Shown one piece after another: positions 42,921 to 52,664 of a stretch of DNA of 64,000 bases. The notes beneath the pieces are model-generated. The model searched no databases. It was not told where the DNA came from and was given only the letters and a program-made list of their open reading frames with translations. The stretch's first letter is position 1. Every line of letters begins with the position of its first letter. Both the position numbers and the translations under genes were made by a program. The stretch comes from Rhizobiales bacterium Ga0077525 (GTDB lineage: Bacteria > Pseudomonadota > Alphaproteobacteria > Rhizobiales > Xanthobacteraceae). The stretch spans positions 1 through 64,000 of the forward strand of contig LNDS01000025.1 of assembly GCA_001464835.1 (NCBI GenBank), read 5' to 3'.

Positions 42921-43639
42921 GCACGCTCCTTAAGGTCGAAGGCGTCAGCAAGCGTTTTCACGGCCTGTTGGCCGTCGACCGGCTCACATTCGACGTGCCG
43001 GAAGGCGGCATCTACGCCGTCATTGGGCCGAACGGCGCCGGCAAGACAACTCTGTTCAACATGATCGCCGGCGTCTATGCGCCGGACCACGGCATCATCA
43101 CCTTCGCCGATAAGCGCATCGAAGGCTTGCCGCCGGACCGCATCGCCCGGCGCGGCATCGGCCGCACCTTTCAGATCGTGCGGCCGTTCCCGGCTTTGTC
43201 GGTCGAGGACAATGTCATTGTCGGCGCACTGATGCGCCGCGCCGATGTCGCCGATGCACGCACGCACGGCCATGAGGTGCTGCGGCGACTCGATCTTTAC
43301 GACAAGCGCGCGCAACGCGCGTCGTCGCTGACATTGCCCGACCGCAAGCGGCTCGAAGTGGCGCGTGCGCTTGCCACCGATCCGAAGCTCTTGCTGCTCG
43401 ACGAGGTGATGGCCGGTTTGCGTCCGACCGAGACCGACCGCATCGTTGCCATCCTCAAGGAGCTGAACCGCGACGGTCTCACCATTCTCTTGATCGAGCA
43501 TGTCATGCGCGCGGTGATGGCCTTGGCCGGCCGCATTCTGGTGCTGCATCATGGCGCGGCTATTGCCGAGGGTGCGCCCGCCGATGTGGTGCGCGATCCG
43601 GCGGTGATCGACTCTTACCTGGGCGCGGAGGACATCTAG
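42917..43639 (+). CDS. HAAT ABC transporter ATPase, LivG type
   Basis: 240 residues from the ATG at 42917. Walker A GPNGAGKTT, Q-loop RTFQIVRPFPAL, Walker B LLLLDEVMAGL and switch His in LLIEHVMRAV. The ABC signature is unusual: SLTLPDRKRLEVARAL replaces the LSGGQ core with LTLPDRK, a LivG-type degeneracy. The gene shares 4 bases with the LivM-type permease and one base with the next ATPase. Confidence 0.9.
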   Translation: MSTLLKVEGVSKRFHGLLAVDRLTFDVPEGGIYAVIGPNGAGKTTLFNMIAGVYAPDHGIITFADKRIEGLPPDRIARRGIGRTFQIVRPFPALSVEDNVIVGALMRRADVADARTHGHEVLRRLDLYDKRAQRASSLTLPDRKRLEVARALATDPKLLLLDEVMAGLRPTETDRIVAILKELNRDGLTILLIEHVMRAVMALAGRILVLHHGAAIAEGAPADVVRDPAVIDSYLGAEDI

Positions 43640-44343
43640 TGCTCAAGGTGGAGAACCTCGACGTCTTCTACGGTGACGCGCAGGCGCTCGATAGCGTCTC
43701 GCTGGACATTGCGGAAAAATCCATTGTCGCCATCGTCGGCGCCAATGGCGCCGGCAAGACATCGCTGATCCGCACCATTGCCGGCATGCACAGACCGGCG
43801 CGCGGGCGGATTATCTACAAGGGCGAGAACATCGCCGGCTGGCCGAGCCACAAGGTGTGCGATCTCGGCATCGGCCAGGTGGCGGAAGGCCGCCAAGTCT
43901 TTCCCAGCCTGTCGATCGCCGAAAATCTTTCGATGGGCGCGATGCTGCCGCGCGCCCGCGACCTCCGCGCCCGCAATCTCGATCGCGTCTATGCGATGTT
44001 TCCGCTGCTGGCCGAGCGCCAGGCGCAGGCCGCCGGCACTCTGTCTGGCGGCGAGCAGCAGATGCTCGCCATTGGGCGATGCTTGATGGGCGCGCCGGAT
44101 CTGGTGATGTTCGACGAGCCGTCGCTCGGTCTCGCCCCGGCCATCGTCCAGCAGGTCTTGAAAACCGTGCGCGAGCTGAACCGCGAAGGCCTCACTTGTG
44201 TGCTGGTCGAGCAAAACGTCGCGGTGTCGCTGAAACTGGCCAGCCAGGCCTATGTGCTGGAGAACGGTCGCATCACGCTGTCAGGCACCGGCGAGGCGTT
44301 GCTCGGCGACGACCGAGTGCGGCAGGCTTATCTCGGGATGTAA
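43639..44343 (+). CDS. HAAT ABC transporter ATPase, LivF type
   Basis: 234 residues, GTG start overlapping the previous stop by one base (TAGTG). Walker A GANGAGKTS, signature LSGGEQQMLAIGRCL, Walker B LVMFDEPSLGLAP and VLVEQNV. It completes the importer begun at 39794. A small minus-strand gene converges on its end. Confidence 0.9.
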   Translation: MLKVENLDVFYGDAQALDSVSLDIAEKSIVAIVGANGAGKTSLIRTIAGMHRPARGRIIYKGENIAGWPSHKVCDLGIGQVAEGRQVFPSLSIAENLSMGAMLPRARDLRARNLDRVYAMFPLLAERQAQAAGTLSGGEQQMLAIGRCLMGAPDLVMFDEPSLGLAPAIVQQVLKTVRELNREGLTCVLVEQNVAVSLKLASQAYVLENGRITLSGTGEALLGDDRVRQAYLGM

Positions 44344-44355
44344 CTCGCGAGAATC

Positions 44356-44580
44356 TTAGCGGGGAAGGTATCCGCGGCCCTGCACCTTGCGCTGGCGGCG
44401 CATCAAAAGGTCGAGGGCAGCGACGCGCATGCTCAAGGGGCAGTGCGGGAAGCTGGCGCGCAACAGCTTGAGGGCTTCGGCGTCGGTCGCGGGGGAATAC
44501 TGCAATACGCTTTCGGCCATCCGCGCGGCGTCCGTCGCCAGAGGCGCGGGACGCGGCATCACATTGAAAGCTTGGCCCAT
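44356..44580 (-). CDS. Small hypothetical protein
   Basis: 74 residues with AAGGAC nine bases upstream of the ATG. Mostly helical and basic; a central LKLLRASFPHCPLSMRVAALDLLMRRQRK stretch (about 37-65) resembles short alphaproteobacterial regulators only in composition. No known domain was recognised. The gene is convergent with the transporter operon, with a 12-base gap. It could still be spurious, but its ribosome-binding site and placement in an otherwise empty gap support it. Confidence 0.5.
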   Translation of the reverse strand: MGQAFNVMPRPAPLATDAARMAESVLQYSPATDAEALKLLRASFPHCPLSMRVAALDLLMRRQRKVQGRGYLPR

Positions 44581-44660
44581 CGCAAACGTCCTTGTGGGTG
44601 CCAGAAAACCTGAAACCCGGCACAGCGAAGGTGCGCCCTTCCCCTTAGCAAATGGTTAAC

Positions 44661-44707
44661 GACGCAAAACGGCCGGCGGTTCCCCCCGCCGGCCGCAAAT
44701 TTGCGTC
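44661..44707 (-). terminator. Intrinsic terminator of the FAH-family gene
   Basis: Inner stem CGGCCGGCGG at 44670-44679 with CCGCCGGCCG at 44686-44695, then TTTT on the minus strand. Outer GACGCAAA and TTTGCGTC (44661-44668 and 44700-44707) extend the dyad. It lies 14 bp beyond the stop of the gene ending at 44721. Confidence 0.8.
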
Positions 44708-44720
44708 TTTGGACGTAAGA

Positions 44721-45422
44721 CTACTTCAGCGCCGGTCCGATGGTCACCGACAGGGTGCCGATGCCCTCGATCGAGCATTCGAGCTTGTCGCCCGCGACGC
44801 AGGCGGCAACGCCAGCCGGGGTCCCGGTCATGATGATGTCGCCGGCGGCCAGTTCGACCAATCTGGACAAGTCGGCGATGATTTCCGGCACGTTCCAGAT
44901 CAGTTGCTCGAGATCGCCGTCCTGGCGGACCTGGCCGTTGCAGGAGAGGGTGATCCTGCCCTTTGTCGGGTGGCCGCTTTCGGTGGCCGGCTTGATCGCG
45001 CCCATCGGGGCCGAGTGGTCGAACGACTTGCCGACTTCCCACGGCCGCTTCAAGTCGCGCGAGGCAATCTGAAGGTCGCGGCGGGTCAGGTCGATGCCGA
45101 CGGCATAGCCGTAAATGTGGTCATTGGCCTTGTCGGCCGGAATGTTGCGGCCGCCGGACTTCATCGCCACCACCAGTTCGACCTCGTGGTGCATGTCTTT
45201 GGTCAGTGGCGGATAGGGCACGGTGCCGCCGTCCGGCACGATCATGTCGGCCGCTTTGGCGAAATAGAACGGCGGCAGGCGCTCGTCCTGGCCCATTTCG
45301 CGGACGTGCTCGATATAGTTGCGGCCGACGCACCAGATGCGGCGGACCGGATAAGTCTTGGACGTGCCGGCAACCGCGATGACGGGCTGCGGCGGCGCAG
45401 GAATGACGTAGTCCGCGCTCAT
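44721..45422 (-). CDS. Fumarylacetoacetate hydrolase family protein
   Basis: 233 residues. Motifs: IWCVGRNYIEHVREMG, the metal-binding HHEVELVVAM (Glu-x-Glu), GYAVGIDLTRRDLQ, KSFDHSAPMGAI and IIMTGTPAGVA. It most resembles fumarylpyruvate hydrolase or acylpyruvase, which cleave C-C bonds of acylpyruvates with Mg2+ in aromatic catabolism (gentisate or catechol meta routes). The window also has a catechol 2,3-dioxygenase and galBC, though they are far apart. Followed by a strong terminator, so probably monocistronic. Confidence 0.85.
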   Translation of the reverse strand: MSADYVIPAPPQPVIAVAGTSKTYPVRRIWCVGRNYIEHVREMGQDERLPPFYFAKAADMIVPDGGTVPYPPLTKDMHHEVELVVAMKSGGRNIPADKANDHIYGYAVGIDLTRRDLQIASRDLKRPWEVGKSFDHSAPMGAIKPATESGHPTKGRITLSCNGQVRQDGDLEQLIWNVPEIIADLSRLVELAAGDIIMTGTPAGVAACVAGDKLECSIEGIGTLSVTIGPALK

Positions 45423-45535
45423 GGGAATTTGCCTTTAAGAGAGTGAAAAGAGGCCGTTTGGCCGGGTTTTGGTGGCTTTCGGGTATCGCATTATCCGGCA
45501 GCGGACAAGGCGTAGCGCGAAAAGGCGGCCATGCG

Positions 45536-47368
45536 CTAGACCGGGTCGGCGACCGGGTTGGCCGGCTGCCGCGGCTCCTGCTGCTTGAGCTGGAGCCCGT
45601 AGAACAGGGCGTAGCGGCCGCTCTTCGACAGCAACTCCTCGTGCCGGCCGGATTCGCCGGCGTGGCCGTCCTCGATGACGTAAATGCGGTCGGCATGCGA
45701 AATCGTATGCAGCCGGTGCGCGATCGCCAACGTGGTGCGGCCCTCGAACAGATGGTCCATGGCCTCGCGCACCGCCAGTTCGCTCTCCGAATCGAGTGCG
45801 GCGGTCGCCTCGTCGAGCAGAATGATCGGCGCGTTCTTGATCAGCGCGCGGGCAATGGCGATGCGCTGGCGCTGGCCGCCGGACAATTGCAGGCCATGTT
45901 CGCCGACCGGCGCGTCATAGCCTTGCGGAAACTGCATGATGAAGTCGTGCGCATAGGCGCCCTTGGCGGCGGCGACGATCTCGTCCTCGCTGGCGTCCGG
46001 TCTGCCGAAGGCGATGTTCTCGCGGATCGTGCCGCGGAACAGGAACACGTCCTGTCCGACATAGGCGATGTGCTGGCGCAGCGAGCGGCGCGACACCTTG
46101 CTGATGTCCTGCCCGTCAATAGTGATTTTGCCGTGCTCGCTGTCATAGAAACGCAGCAGCAGATTGAACACGGTGGACTTGCCGCCGCCGGACGGGCCGA
46201 CCAGCGCCGTGAGCTTGCCGGGCTCGGCGGTAAACGACATGCCGCGCAGCACCGACGTGTCGCCGCGATAGGCGAAATGCACGTCGTCGAACTCGATCCG
46301 CGGCGAGGCGATCTTGATGTCCGGCATGCCGGCGTCGGCCGGCTCGGTCGGCGGACTGTCGATCACCTCGAACAGCACGCGCACGCCAACGAGCCCGCTG
46401 TTGAGTTCGATGTTGAGCCGCGCCAGCCGCTTCGCCGGTTCATAGGCAAGAAGAAACGCCGTGATGAACGAGAAGAACTGCCCCGGCGTCGCGCCGGTAT
46501 CGATGACGCGGTAGCCGCCATAAGTGATGGCCAGCGCGATGGCGATGCCGCCGAGCGTCTCCATCAGCGGCGAGGCGCGGGCCGAGACGCGCGCCATCTT
46601 GTTGGCTTCGTGTTCGACAGACGCCACGTTGGCATCGAAGCGCCGGCGCATCGTGTCTTCCAGCGTGAACGCCTTGACGATGCGGATGCCCTGCAAAGTC
46701 TCCTGCAAGGTTTCGAGAATGCGGGTGCCGCCCTGGAACTGGCTGCGGCCGATCTTGTAGATGCGGCGGATGATCTTGCGCAGGATGAACAGTGCCGGCG
46801 GCGCCACCACAAAGGCGAAGAACGACATCAGCGGGTCCTGCAACACCATCACGGTGATGAGGCCGATCAGCGACAGCGCATCGCGCCCAACAGACGTAAT
46901 GAGCAGATTGAGCACCTGCGTCACCGCGGCGGCGCCGGCCGACAGCCTTGCGATGAACTCGGTCGAATGCCGGTCGGAAAAATAGCTCAAGCCCTCGGCG
47001 AGCAGCTTGTTGAATACCGCGCGCTGGTTATTGGCGACGATGCGGTTGCCGATCTGCGACAGCAAAACCGTGTGGCCGTAGGTGGCCAGGCCCTTCATCG
47101 TGAACAGCAGAGCGGTGATGATGCCGAGCGTGACGATGCCGGGCAGGTTGCGGTTGACATAGGCCTCGTTGATGACGTCGCCGATCAGATAGGCGCTCGC
47201 CGCGGTGCAGGCGGCCGACACCGCCATCAGCACGAAGGCGACGGCATATTTGCGCCAGTGCACGGCGCCCTGTTCGGTCAAAAGCCGCTTGACCAGAGGC
47301 CAGGCGGCGTAACGCACGTCGTCGGAAAGGGGCAGTTTCGTGTCGGTCATCCGCCCTGTGTCGGGCAT
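45536..47368 (-). CDS. MsbA-like ABC exporter (fused permease-ATPase)
   Basis: 610 residues; ATG at 47350 is an equally good start. Six transmembrane helices in the first ~330 residues (ABC_membrane), then an ATPase with Walker A GPSGGGKST, signature LSGGQRQRIAIARAL, Walker B IILLDEATAALDSESE and His in LAIAHRLHT. This half-transporter type flips lipid A or other lipid-linked glycans across the inner membrane. It is followed in reverse by galE (13-base gap) and adjoins the LPS heptose genes, which fits an LPS role, but drug export cannot be excluded. Confidence 0.85.
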   Translation of the reverse strand: MPDTGRMTDTKLPLSDDVRYAAWPLVKRLLTEQGAVHWRKYAVAFVLMAVSAACTAASAYLIGDVINEAYVNRNLPGIVTLGIITALLFTMKGLATYGHTVLLSQIGNRIVANNQRAVFNKLLAEGLSYFSDRHSTEFIARLSAGAAAVTQVLNLLITSVGRDALSLIGLITVMVLQDPLMSFFAFVVAPPALFILRKIIRRIYKIGRSQFQGGTRILETLQETLQGIRIVKAFTLEDTMRRRFDANVASVEHEANKMARVSARASPLMETLGGIAIALAITYGGYRVIDTGATPGQFFSFITAFLLAYEPAKRLARLNIELNSGLVGVRVLFEVIDSPPTEPADAGMPDIKIASPRIEFDDVHFAYRGDTSVLRGMSFTAEPGKLTALVGPSGGGKSTVFNLLLRFYDSEHGKITIDGQDISKVSRRSLRQHIAYVGQDVFLFRGTIRENIAFGRPDASEDEIVAAAKGAYAHDFIMQFPQGYDAPVGEHGLQLSGGQRQRIAIARALIKNAPIILLDEATAALDSESELAVREAMDHLFEGRTTLAIAHRLHTISHADRIYVIEDGHAGESGRHEELLSKSGRYALFYGLQLKQQEPRQPANPVADPV

Positions 47369-47381
47369 TGATTATGGCGCG

Positions 47382-48380
47382 TCAAGCCGGGCCCGGGCCG
47401 CGCTTGCCGGCGAGGCGCTTTTCCCACGCCAGGGCATGGGCGACGATGGTGTCGATATCCTGGAACTGCGGTTGCCACGGCAAAGAGCTGCGAATGCGCT
47501 CGACATTGGCGACGAGCGCTGCCGGATCGCCGGGGCGGCGGCCTTCGATCTCGACCTGAAAATCCCGGCCGCTGACGCGGCGCACGGCATCGACCACTTC
47601 GAACACAGAACAGCCGCGACCGTAGCCGGCGTTGAACGTCATGCTGGCGCCGCCGCGACGCAAATGGCCGAGCGCCGCCGAATGCGCGCGCGCCAGATCG
47701 CTGACATGAATGTAGTCGCGGATGCAGGTGCCGTCCGGCGTCGGATAGTCGGTGCCGTAAACCGACATCTTCGGCCGTTTGCCGACGGCGGCCTCGCAGG
47801 CGACCTTGATGAGATGCGTCGCCCCCGGGCTCGATTGCCCCGTGCGGCCGCGCGGATCGGCGCCGGCGACGTTGAAGTAGCGCAGGATGACGAAGCGCAA
47901 GCCGTGCGCGCGCCCGGCATCGTGCAGCATGATCTCCGACATCAGCTTCGAGGTGCCGTACGGCGAAATCGGCACGGTCGGCGCATCCTCGCGCAGCGAC
48001 GGTGCATCGGCATTGCCGTAGACCGCGGCGGTCGACGAGAAGATGAACTGGCGCACGCCGCAATCGATCGCGGTGTCGAGCAGCGCGCAGGTGTTCACCG
48101 TGTTGTTGTGATAGTAGCCGAGCGGATCGCGCAGCGAATCCGGCACCACGATCGACGCCGCGAAGTGGATGATGGCGGTGACGCCATATTGCTCGATGAC
48201 CTTGGCGACCAGTTCGCGGTCGCCGGTCGAGCCGGAGACGAAGGGTACCGAGGCCGGGATCAGATAGCGGAACCCGGTGGACAAGTTGTCGAGCACGACG
48301 ACGGGGTCGCCGGCATCGACCAACTCATGCACCATGTGGCTGCCGATGTATCCGGCGCCGCCCGTGACCAAAACCGTCAT
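47382..48380 (-). CDS. galE: UDP-glucose 4-epimerase
   Basis: 332 residues. Rossmann VTGGAGYIGSHM at 5-16, SSTAAVYG, and the catalytic Tyr141-x3-Lys145 in SPYGTSKLMSE. Nucleotide-sugar contacts NVAGADP and a late R-P-G-D are present. It interconverts UDP-glucose and UDP-galactose for surface glycans. It is transcribed ahead of the MsbA-like exporter in the same direction and is divergent from waaC. Confidence 0.92.
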   Translation of the reverse strand: MTVLVTGGAGYIGSHMVHELVDAGDPVVVLDNLSTGFRYLIPASVPFVSGSTGDRELVAKVIEQYGVTAIIHFAASIVVPDSLRDPLGYYHNNTVNTCALLDTAIDCGVRQFIFSSTAAVYGNADAPSLREDAPTVPISPYGTSKLMSEIMLHDAGRAHGLRFVILRYFNVAGADPRGRTGQSSPGATHLIKVACEAAVGKRPKMSVYGTDYPTPDGTCIRDYIHVSDLARAHSAALGHLRRGGASMTFNAGYGRGCSVFEVVDAVRRVSGRDFQVEIEGRRPGDPAALVANVERIRSSLPWQPQFQDIDTIVAHALAWEKRLAGKRGPGPA

Positions 48381-48518
48381 TCTCGTCCCCGATTTGCCTG
48401 GGTCTACTACCGGACGGCCGCCGAAAAAGTCATTATAACCGCGGGTGCAAGGCCGGGGTTATGGCGGTCGTTATTAATGCCCGGTATAGGATCGTCCTTA
48501 ACCGCCAATATTTCGATA

Positions 48519-49466
48519 ATGCCAGACATTCTTTTCATCAAGACATCTTCTCTCGGCGATGTGATCCACCACATGCCGGCCCTGACCGAGGCGCGCGCGG
48601 CGCGCCCGGATGCGCGCATTACGTGGCTGGTCGAGGAAGCTTTCGCGCCTCTGGCGCGGCTGCACCCCGGCGTCGATGCGGTCATCCCGTTGGCGTTACG
48701 GCGCTGGCGCAAGTCACTTGTCTCACCGGCGACATGGACCGAAATCGCCGCCGGCTGGCGCGGGCTTCGCGCCGCCAATTACGACCTGATCGTCGACACG
48801 CAAGGTCTGGGGAAGACCGGCGTGCTGTCGCGCATCGCCCGCGGCACGCGGCATGGCTACGACAGGAACAGCATCAAGGAACCGTTCGCGTCGAGCTTTT
48901 ACGATGTGCGCCACACCGTCAGCCGTGGCCTGCACGCGGTCGAGCGCAACCGCATTCTCACCGGACTGGCGCTCGGCTATGCGCCGCAAGGCGCGCCCGA
49001 TTTCGGTCTCGATCGCGCGCGCTTTCGCGGTACGGAAGCGCCTTATGTGGTGCTGCTGCACGCGACGGCGCAGCCGCAGAAGGAATGGCCGGTTGAGAAC
49101 TGGATCGCGCTTGGCCGCGAGATACAGCGGCAGGGCATTGAAGTTGTATTGCCATGGGGCTCGGTGGCCGAGCGCGCGCGCAGCGAACAGATCGCTTCCG
49201 CTTTGGCCGGCGCGCGGGTGCCGGAACGCATGCCGCTCGACCAGGTCGCGCGGCTCATCGGCGGCGCGCATTATGTCGTCGGTGTCGACACAGGTTTATT
49301 GCATCTGGCGGCGGCGCTCGGCGTGCCGCTGATTGCGATCTTTGCCGGCAGTAAACCGGAATTGACGAGACCGGTCGGCAGCGGCCCGCTCACGGTGCTG
49401 GGCGCGCAGGGCGCGCCGCCGGCGGTGGATGACGCGATTGCGGCTTTCGGAAAACTTAGAATCTGA
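48519..49466 (+). CDS. waaC: Lipopolysaccharide heptosyltransferase I
   Basis: 315 residues from the ATG at 48519; the 393 codons of open frame upstream are antisense to galE and rejected. GT9 family motifs: ILFIKTSSLGDVIHHMPAL, a D-L-I-V-D-T-Q-G segment, LLHATAQPQKEWPVENW, and the ADP-heptose site VGVDTGLLHLAAALGVP. WaaC adds the first L,D-heptose to Kdo of the inner core. The ending coincides exactly with the start of the convergent kdsD region (stops abut). Confidence 0.9.
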   Translation: MPDILFIKTSSLGDVIHHMPALTEARAARPDARITWLVEEAFAPLARLHPGVDAVIPLALRRWRKSLVSPATWTEIAAGWRGLRAANYDLIVDTQGLGKTGVLSRIARGTRHGYDRNSIKEPFASSFYDVRHTVSRGLHAVERNRILTGLALGYAPQGAPDFGLDRARFRGTEAPYVVLLHATAQPQKEWPVENWIALGREIQRQGIEVVLPWGSVAERARSEQIASALAGARVPERMPLDQVARLIGGAHYVVGVDTGLLHLAAALGVPLIAIFAGSKPELTRPVGSGPLTVLGAQGAPPAVDDAIAAFGKLRI

Positions 49467-50459
49467 TCACGCCGCGCCGGCGCGCAGCAAATCGTGGACG
49501 TGGATGACGCCGACCGGCTTGCCGGCTTGAACGGCGAACAGCGCCGTGACCTTCATCGAATTGAGAATGTCGAGCGTCTCCGAGATCAACTGGTCCGGCC
49601 GCACGGTCTTTGGTGCCTTGGTCATCACGTCATCGACGCGCGCATCCAGAAGATCGTTGCGCATGTGACGGCGCAAATCGCCGTCGGTGATGATGCCGAC
49701 CAGTTTGCCCGCCGCATCGGTGATGCCGACGCAGCCAAAACCTTTCGCCGACATTTGCAGGATGGCGTCCGACATCGCGGTGCCGAGCGGCGCCAAAGGC
49801 ACCGCTTCTCCGGAATGCATGAAGTCGCTGACCGTCTTGAGCAGCGCGCCGAGCTTGCCGCCCGGATGCAGCATGCCGAAATCGTTGGCGGTGAAGCCGT
49901 GGCTTTCCAGAAGCGCGATCGCCAGCGCATCGCCGAGCGCAAGCTGCATCAGCGACGAGGTCGTCGGCGCCATGTTGTGCGGACAGGCCTCGCGCGCCTG
50001 CGGCAGCGTCAACACCACGTCGGCGGTTTTGCCGAGCGTCGAGTCGGCATTCGCCGTCATGGCGATCAGGCCGATGCGGAAGCGGCGTGAATAATCGGTG
50101 AGGTTCTTTAGCTCAGCCGTTTCGCCCGACCACGACAAAGCGAGAATGACGTCGCCCTTGGCGATCATGCCGAGGTCGCCATGGCTGGCTTCGGCCGGAT
50201 GCACGAACATCGCCGGCGTGCCGGTCGAGGCGAACGTCGAGGCGATCTTGTTGCCGACGTGGCCTGACTTGCCCATGCCGGTGACGATGACGCGGCCTTG
50301 CGCGGCGCGAATGAGATCGACAGCGGCGGCGAACTGGTGGCCGAGGCCGTTGCGCAGCGCCTCGATCAGCGCATCGATGCCGCTGCGCTCGGCGTCGAGC
50401 GTGCGCAGCGCGCTGTCGATGGCCGACTGGGCGGTGGGTTGGCCTTTGTCTTGGGTCAT
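49467..50459 (-). CDS. kdsD: D-arabinose 5-phosphate isomerase (SIS plus two CBS domains)
   Basis: 330 residues. SIS domain at about 45-180 (IVTGMGKSGHVGNKIAST, LALSWSGETAEL, AMTANADSTLGKTADVVL), two CBS domains at about 210-325. It makes D-arabinose 5-phosphate from ribulose 5-phosphate for Kdo synthesis. KpsF is the capsule paralogue of identical layout. It is transcribed divergently from hldD with waaF between, downstream of waaF by 9 bases in the same direction. Confidence 0.9.
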   Translation of the reverse strand: MTQDKGQPTAQSAIDSALRTLDAERSGIDALIEALRNGLGHQFAAAVDLIRAAQGRVIVTGMGKSGHVGNKIASTFASTGTPAMFVHPAEASHGDLGMIAKGDVILALSWSGETAELKNLTDYSRRFRIGLIAMTANADSTLGKTADVVLTLPQAREACPHNMAPTTSSLMQLALGDALAIALLESHGFTANDFGMLHPGGKLGALLKTVSDFMHSGEAVPLAPLGTAMSDAILQMSAKGFGCVGITDAAGKLVGIITDGDLRRHMRNDLLDARVDDVMTKAPKTVRPDQLISETLDILNSMKVTALFAVQAGKPVGVIHVHDLLRAGAA

Positions 50460-50468
50460 ATCCGAGCC

Positions 50469-51518
50469 TTAACGGGGCCGGCGGGGGCTCGCAAGCACGT
50501 TGCGAACCGCCTTCAGCACGCTGTGGACGGCGACGCCGGCGGTCTGGCGGTGGCTGACCGCCTTGTTGCCCTCGGTGCGGGCGCGCTGGCGGGCGTCCGC
50601 GTCGCCCTCCGGTTCGAGGATGGCGGCGACCGGGTTGAGCGGCTTCCAGTGCCAGGGGCTGGTCGGGCCGAAGATCGCCACGGTCGGCGTGCCGATGGCG
50701 GCCGAAATGTGCATCAGCCCGGAATCGTTGGTGACGGCCACGTCGGCGGCGGCCAGCGCGAGGATGGCGTTGCGCAGGTCATTGCCGGTCAGGTCGCGGA
50801 CCTGCGGCCCGCCGGCCTTGGCGATCTCCTGGGCGGTGGCGGTCTCTGCCGGGCCGCCGAGCACCCAGACCGCGGCGCCCTCGGCGGTCAGAGCGCGGGC
50901 CAGCTCGGCATAATGGCCGGCCGGCCAGGCCTTGCCGGCGCCGACCGCGCCGGGTGACAAGGTGATGACCGGGCGGCCATCGGCGACAAGGGAGCGCTGC
51001 TGGCGCCACAGCGCCAGTTCGTCGGCCGGGACCGCCAACTGGGGCAGGGGCCAGTCCTGGGGCAGCGCTGCGTCCTTCGGCAGCGCCAGCGCGCCCATCT
51101 GATCGATCATGCGCGGCAAAGCGCGCTCGCCCCAGCGCATGTCGTTGATCAGGCCGAACCGGGCCTCGCCGGCAAAGCCGGTTCGCCGTTGAATGCCGGC
51201 CAGCCACGGCGCCAGTGCCGCCTTCCACTTGCGCGACATGACGAGGGCCTGCCCGTAGTCCTCGCCGCGCAGCCGGGCCGCCAGATCCTGCTGGACCGCC
51301 CAGCCGAGCCTTTTGCGCGGCTGGTCGCTGATGTGAACCTTGCGGACGCCCGGCATGTAATCGGCGATCGGCGCGCACAACGTGCTGGAGACCATGTCGA
51401 CCGGCCGGTCGGGGTCTTCGGATCGCAACAGCCGCACGACCGAATGGCAGCGCACGAAATCCCCGATCCAGACAAAGGGGACGATCAGCACCGGACGATG
51501 ATCTGAACCTTGGTTCAT
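50469..51518 (-). CDS. waaF: Lipopolysaccharide heptosyltransferase II-like (GT9)
   Basis: 349 residues from the ATG at 51518, where MNQGSDHRPVLIVPFVWIG begins; the 24-codon extension to 51590 is not conserved-looking. GT9 motifs: VLIVPFVWIGDFVRCHSVVRLL, ITLSPGAVGAGKAWPAGHYAEL and the donor site AVTNDSGLMHISAAIGTPTVAIFGPTSP. It would add the second heptose of the LPS inner core. The assignment to WaaF rests on family likeness and the waaC/hldD/hldE context. It is 9 bases upstream of kdsD and divergent from hldD. Confidence 0.85.
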   Translation of the reverse strand: MNQGSDHRPVLIVPFVWIGDFVRCHSVVRLLRSEDPDRPVDMVSSTLCAPIADYMPGVRKVHISDQPRKRLGWAVQQDLAARLRGEDYGQALVMSRKWKAALAPWLAGIQRRTGFAGEARFGLINDMRWGERALPRMIDQMGALALPKDAALPQDWPLPQLAVPADELALWRQQRSLVADGRPVITLSPGAVGAGKAWPAGHYAELARALTAEGAAVWVLGGPAETATAQEIAKAGGPQVRDLTGNDLRNAILALAAADVAVTNDSGLMHISAAIGTPTVAIFGPTSPWHWKPLNPVAAILEPEGDADARQRARTEGNKAVSHRQTAGVAVHSVLKAVRNVLASPRRPR

Positions 51519-51681
51519 TTTAACCAAATTGAGCTTTGGCAGGAATGGCACAGGGCTTTGCCCGCTCTGCCCGGGGCTGTCCAGCGCCAATCTTTACCGT
51601 TTCCGGCGCCCTTTGGCCCGGCCATTTGCGCCGCCGCGCCGTCTGGGGCAAAGGTTTGCCTGTAACGGTTTAGGGGCAGGG

Positions 51682-52662
51682 ATGATCTTGGTCACCGGCG
51701 GCGCCGGCTTTATCGGCTCGAATATCGTCGCCAGCCTTAACGAGGCCGGCCGTACCGATATTGCCGTGAACGACATCCTCGGTGACGACGCCAAATGGCG
51801 CAATCTCGCCAAGCGCCAGATCGCCGATTTCGTGCCGCCTTCCGACCTCGCCCAATGGCTGGACGGCCGCAAGCTGGATGCTGTCATCCATATGGGCGCG
51901 ATTTCCGACACCACCGCCGCCGACGGCGACGCGGTCATGAACACCAACTTCCGCCTGTCGCTGCGCCTGCTCGACTGGTGCACGGCGACGCAGACGCCGT
52001 TTATCTATGCCTCGTCGGCGGCGACCTATGGCGAGGGCGAGCAGGGCTTCACCGACGATTGGTCGCTCCCGGCTTTGCGCAAGCTCAAGCCGATGAACCT
52101 GTATGGCTGGAGCAAGCATCTGTTCGATCTCGTCGTGGCCGATCGCCATGCGAAGAAGCAAAAGCTGCCGCCGCACTGGGCCGGCCTCAAATTCTTCAAC
52201 GTCTATGGCCCGAACGAATATCACAAGGGCCACATGGCCAGCGTGCTGTCGAAAGTGTTTGCCGGCGCCAAGGCCGGCGAGCCGGTTAAACTGTTCAAAT
52301 CGTACCGCGACGGCATCGGCGACGGCGAGCAGCGCCGCGATTTCATTTTTGTCGATGACGTCGTCGCGGTGATCCGCTGGCTCATCGATACGCCTTCCGC
52401 CAACGGCATCTTCAATGTCGGCACCGGCCAGGCCGAAAGCTTCCGCGACATGATCGCCGCCATGTTCAAGGCGATGGGCCGCGCGCCGAATATCCAGTAC
52501 ATCGATATGCCGGAAAATATCCGCGGTCAGTATCAGTATTTCACGCAAAGCAGCATCGAGAATCTGCGCCGCGCCGGTTATAACGCGGGCTTCACTGCGC
52601 TTGACAAAGCGGTCGGGCAATATGTGACGGGTTATCTCGATCAGGCCGACAAATACAAATAA
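51682..52662 (+). CDS. hldD: ADP-L-glycero-D-manno-heptose 6-epimerase
   Basis: 326 residues from the ATG at 51682, preceded by GGGGCAGG. Rossmann [28 protein letters not shown], the Tyr-x3-Lys in [26 protein letters not shown] and [15 protein letters not shown] (donor contacts) are diagnostic. It epimerises ADP-D,D-heptose to ADP-L,D-heptose with NADP. hldE follows 2 bases after the stop, so both late heptose steps are made together. Confidence 0.95.
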   Translation: MILVTGGAGFIGSNIVASLNEAGRTDIAVNDILGDDAKWRNLAKRQIADFVPPSDLAQWLDGRKLDAVIHMGAISDTTAADGDAVMNTNFRLSLRLLDWCTATQTPFIYASSAATYGEGEQGFTDDWSLPALRKLKPMNLYGWSKHLFDLVVADRHAKKQKLPPHWAGLKFFNVYGPNEYHKGHMASVLSKVFAGAKAGEPVKLFKSYRDGIGDGEQRRDFIFVDDVVAVIRWLIDTPSANGIFNVGTGQAESFRDMIAAMFKAMGRAPNIQYIDMPENIRGQYQYFTQSSIENLRRAGYNAGFTALDKAVGQYVTGYLDQADKYK

Positions 52663-52664
52663 TC

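Noticed and set aside
47340..48518. N-terminal extension of the waaC frame
   Set aside because: It runs antisense through galE; WaaC begins at MPDILFIKTSSLGD.
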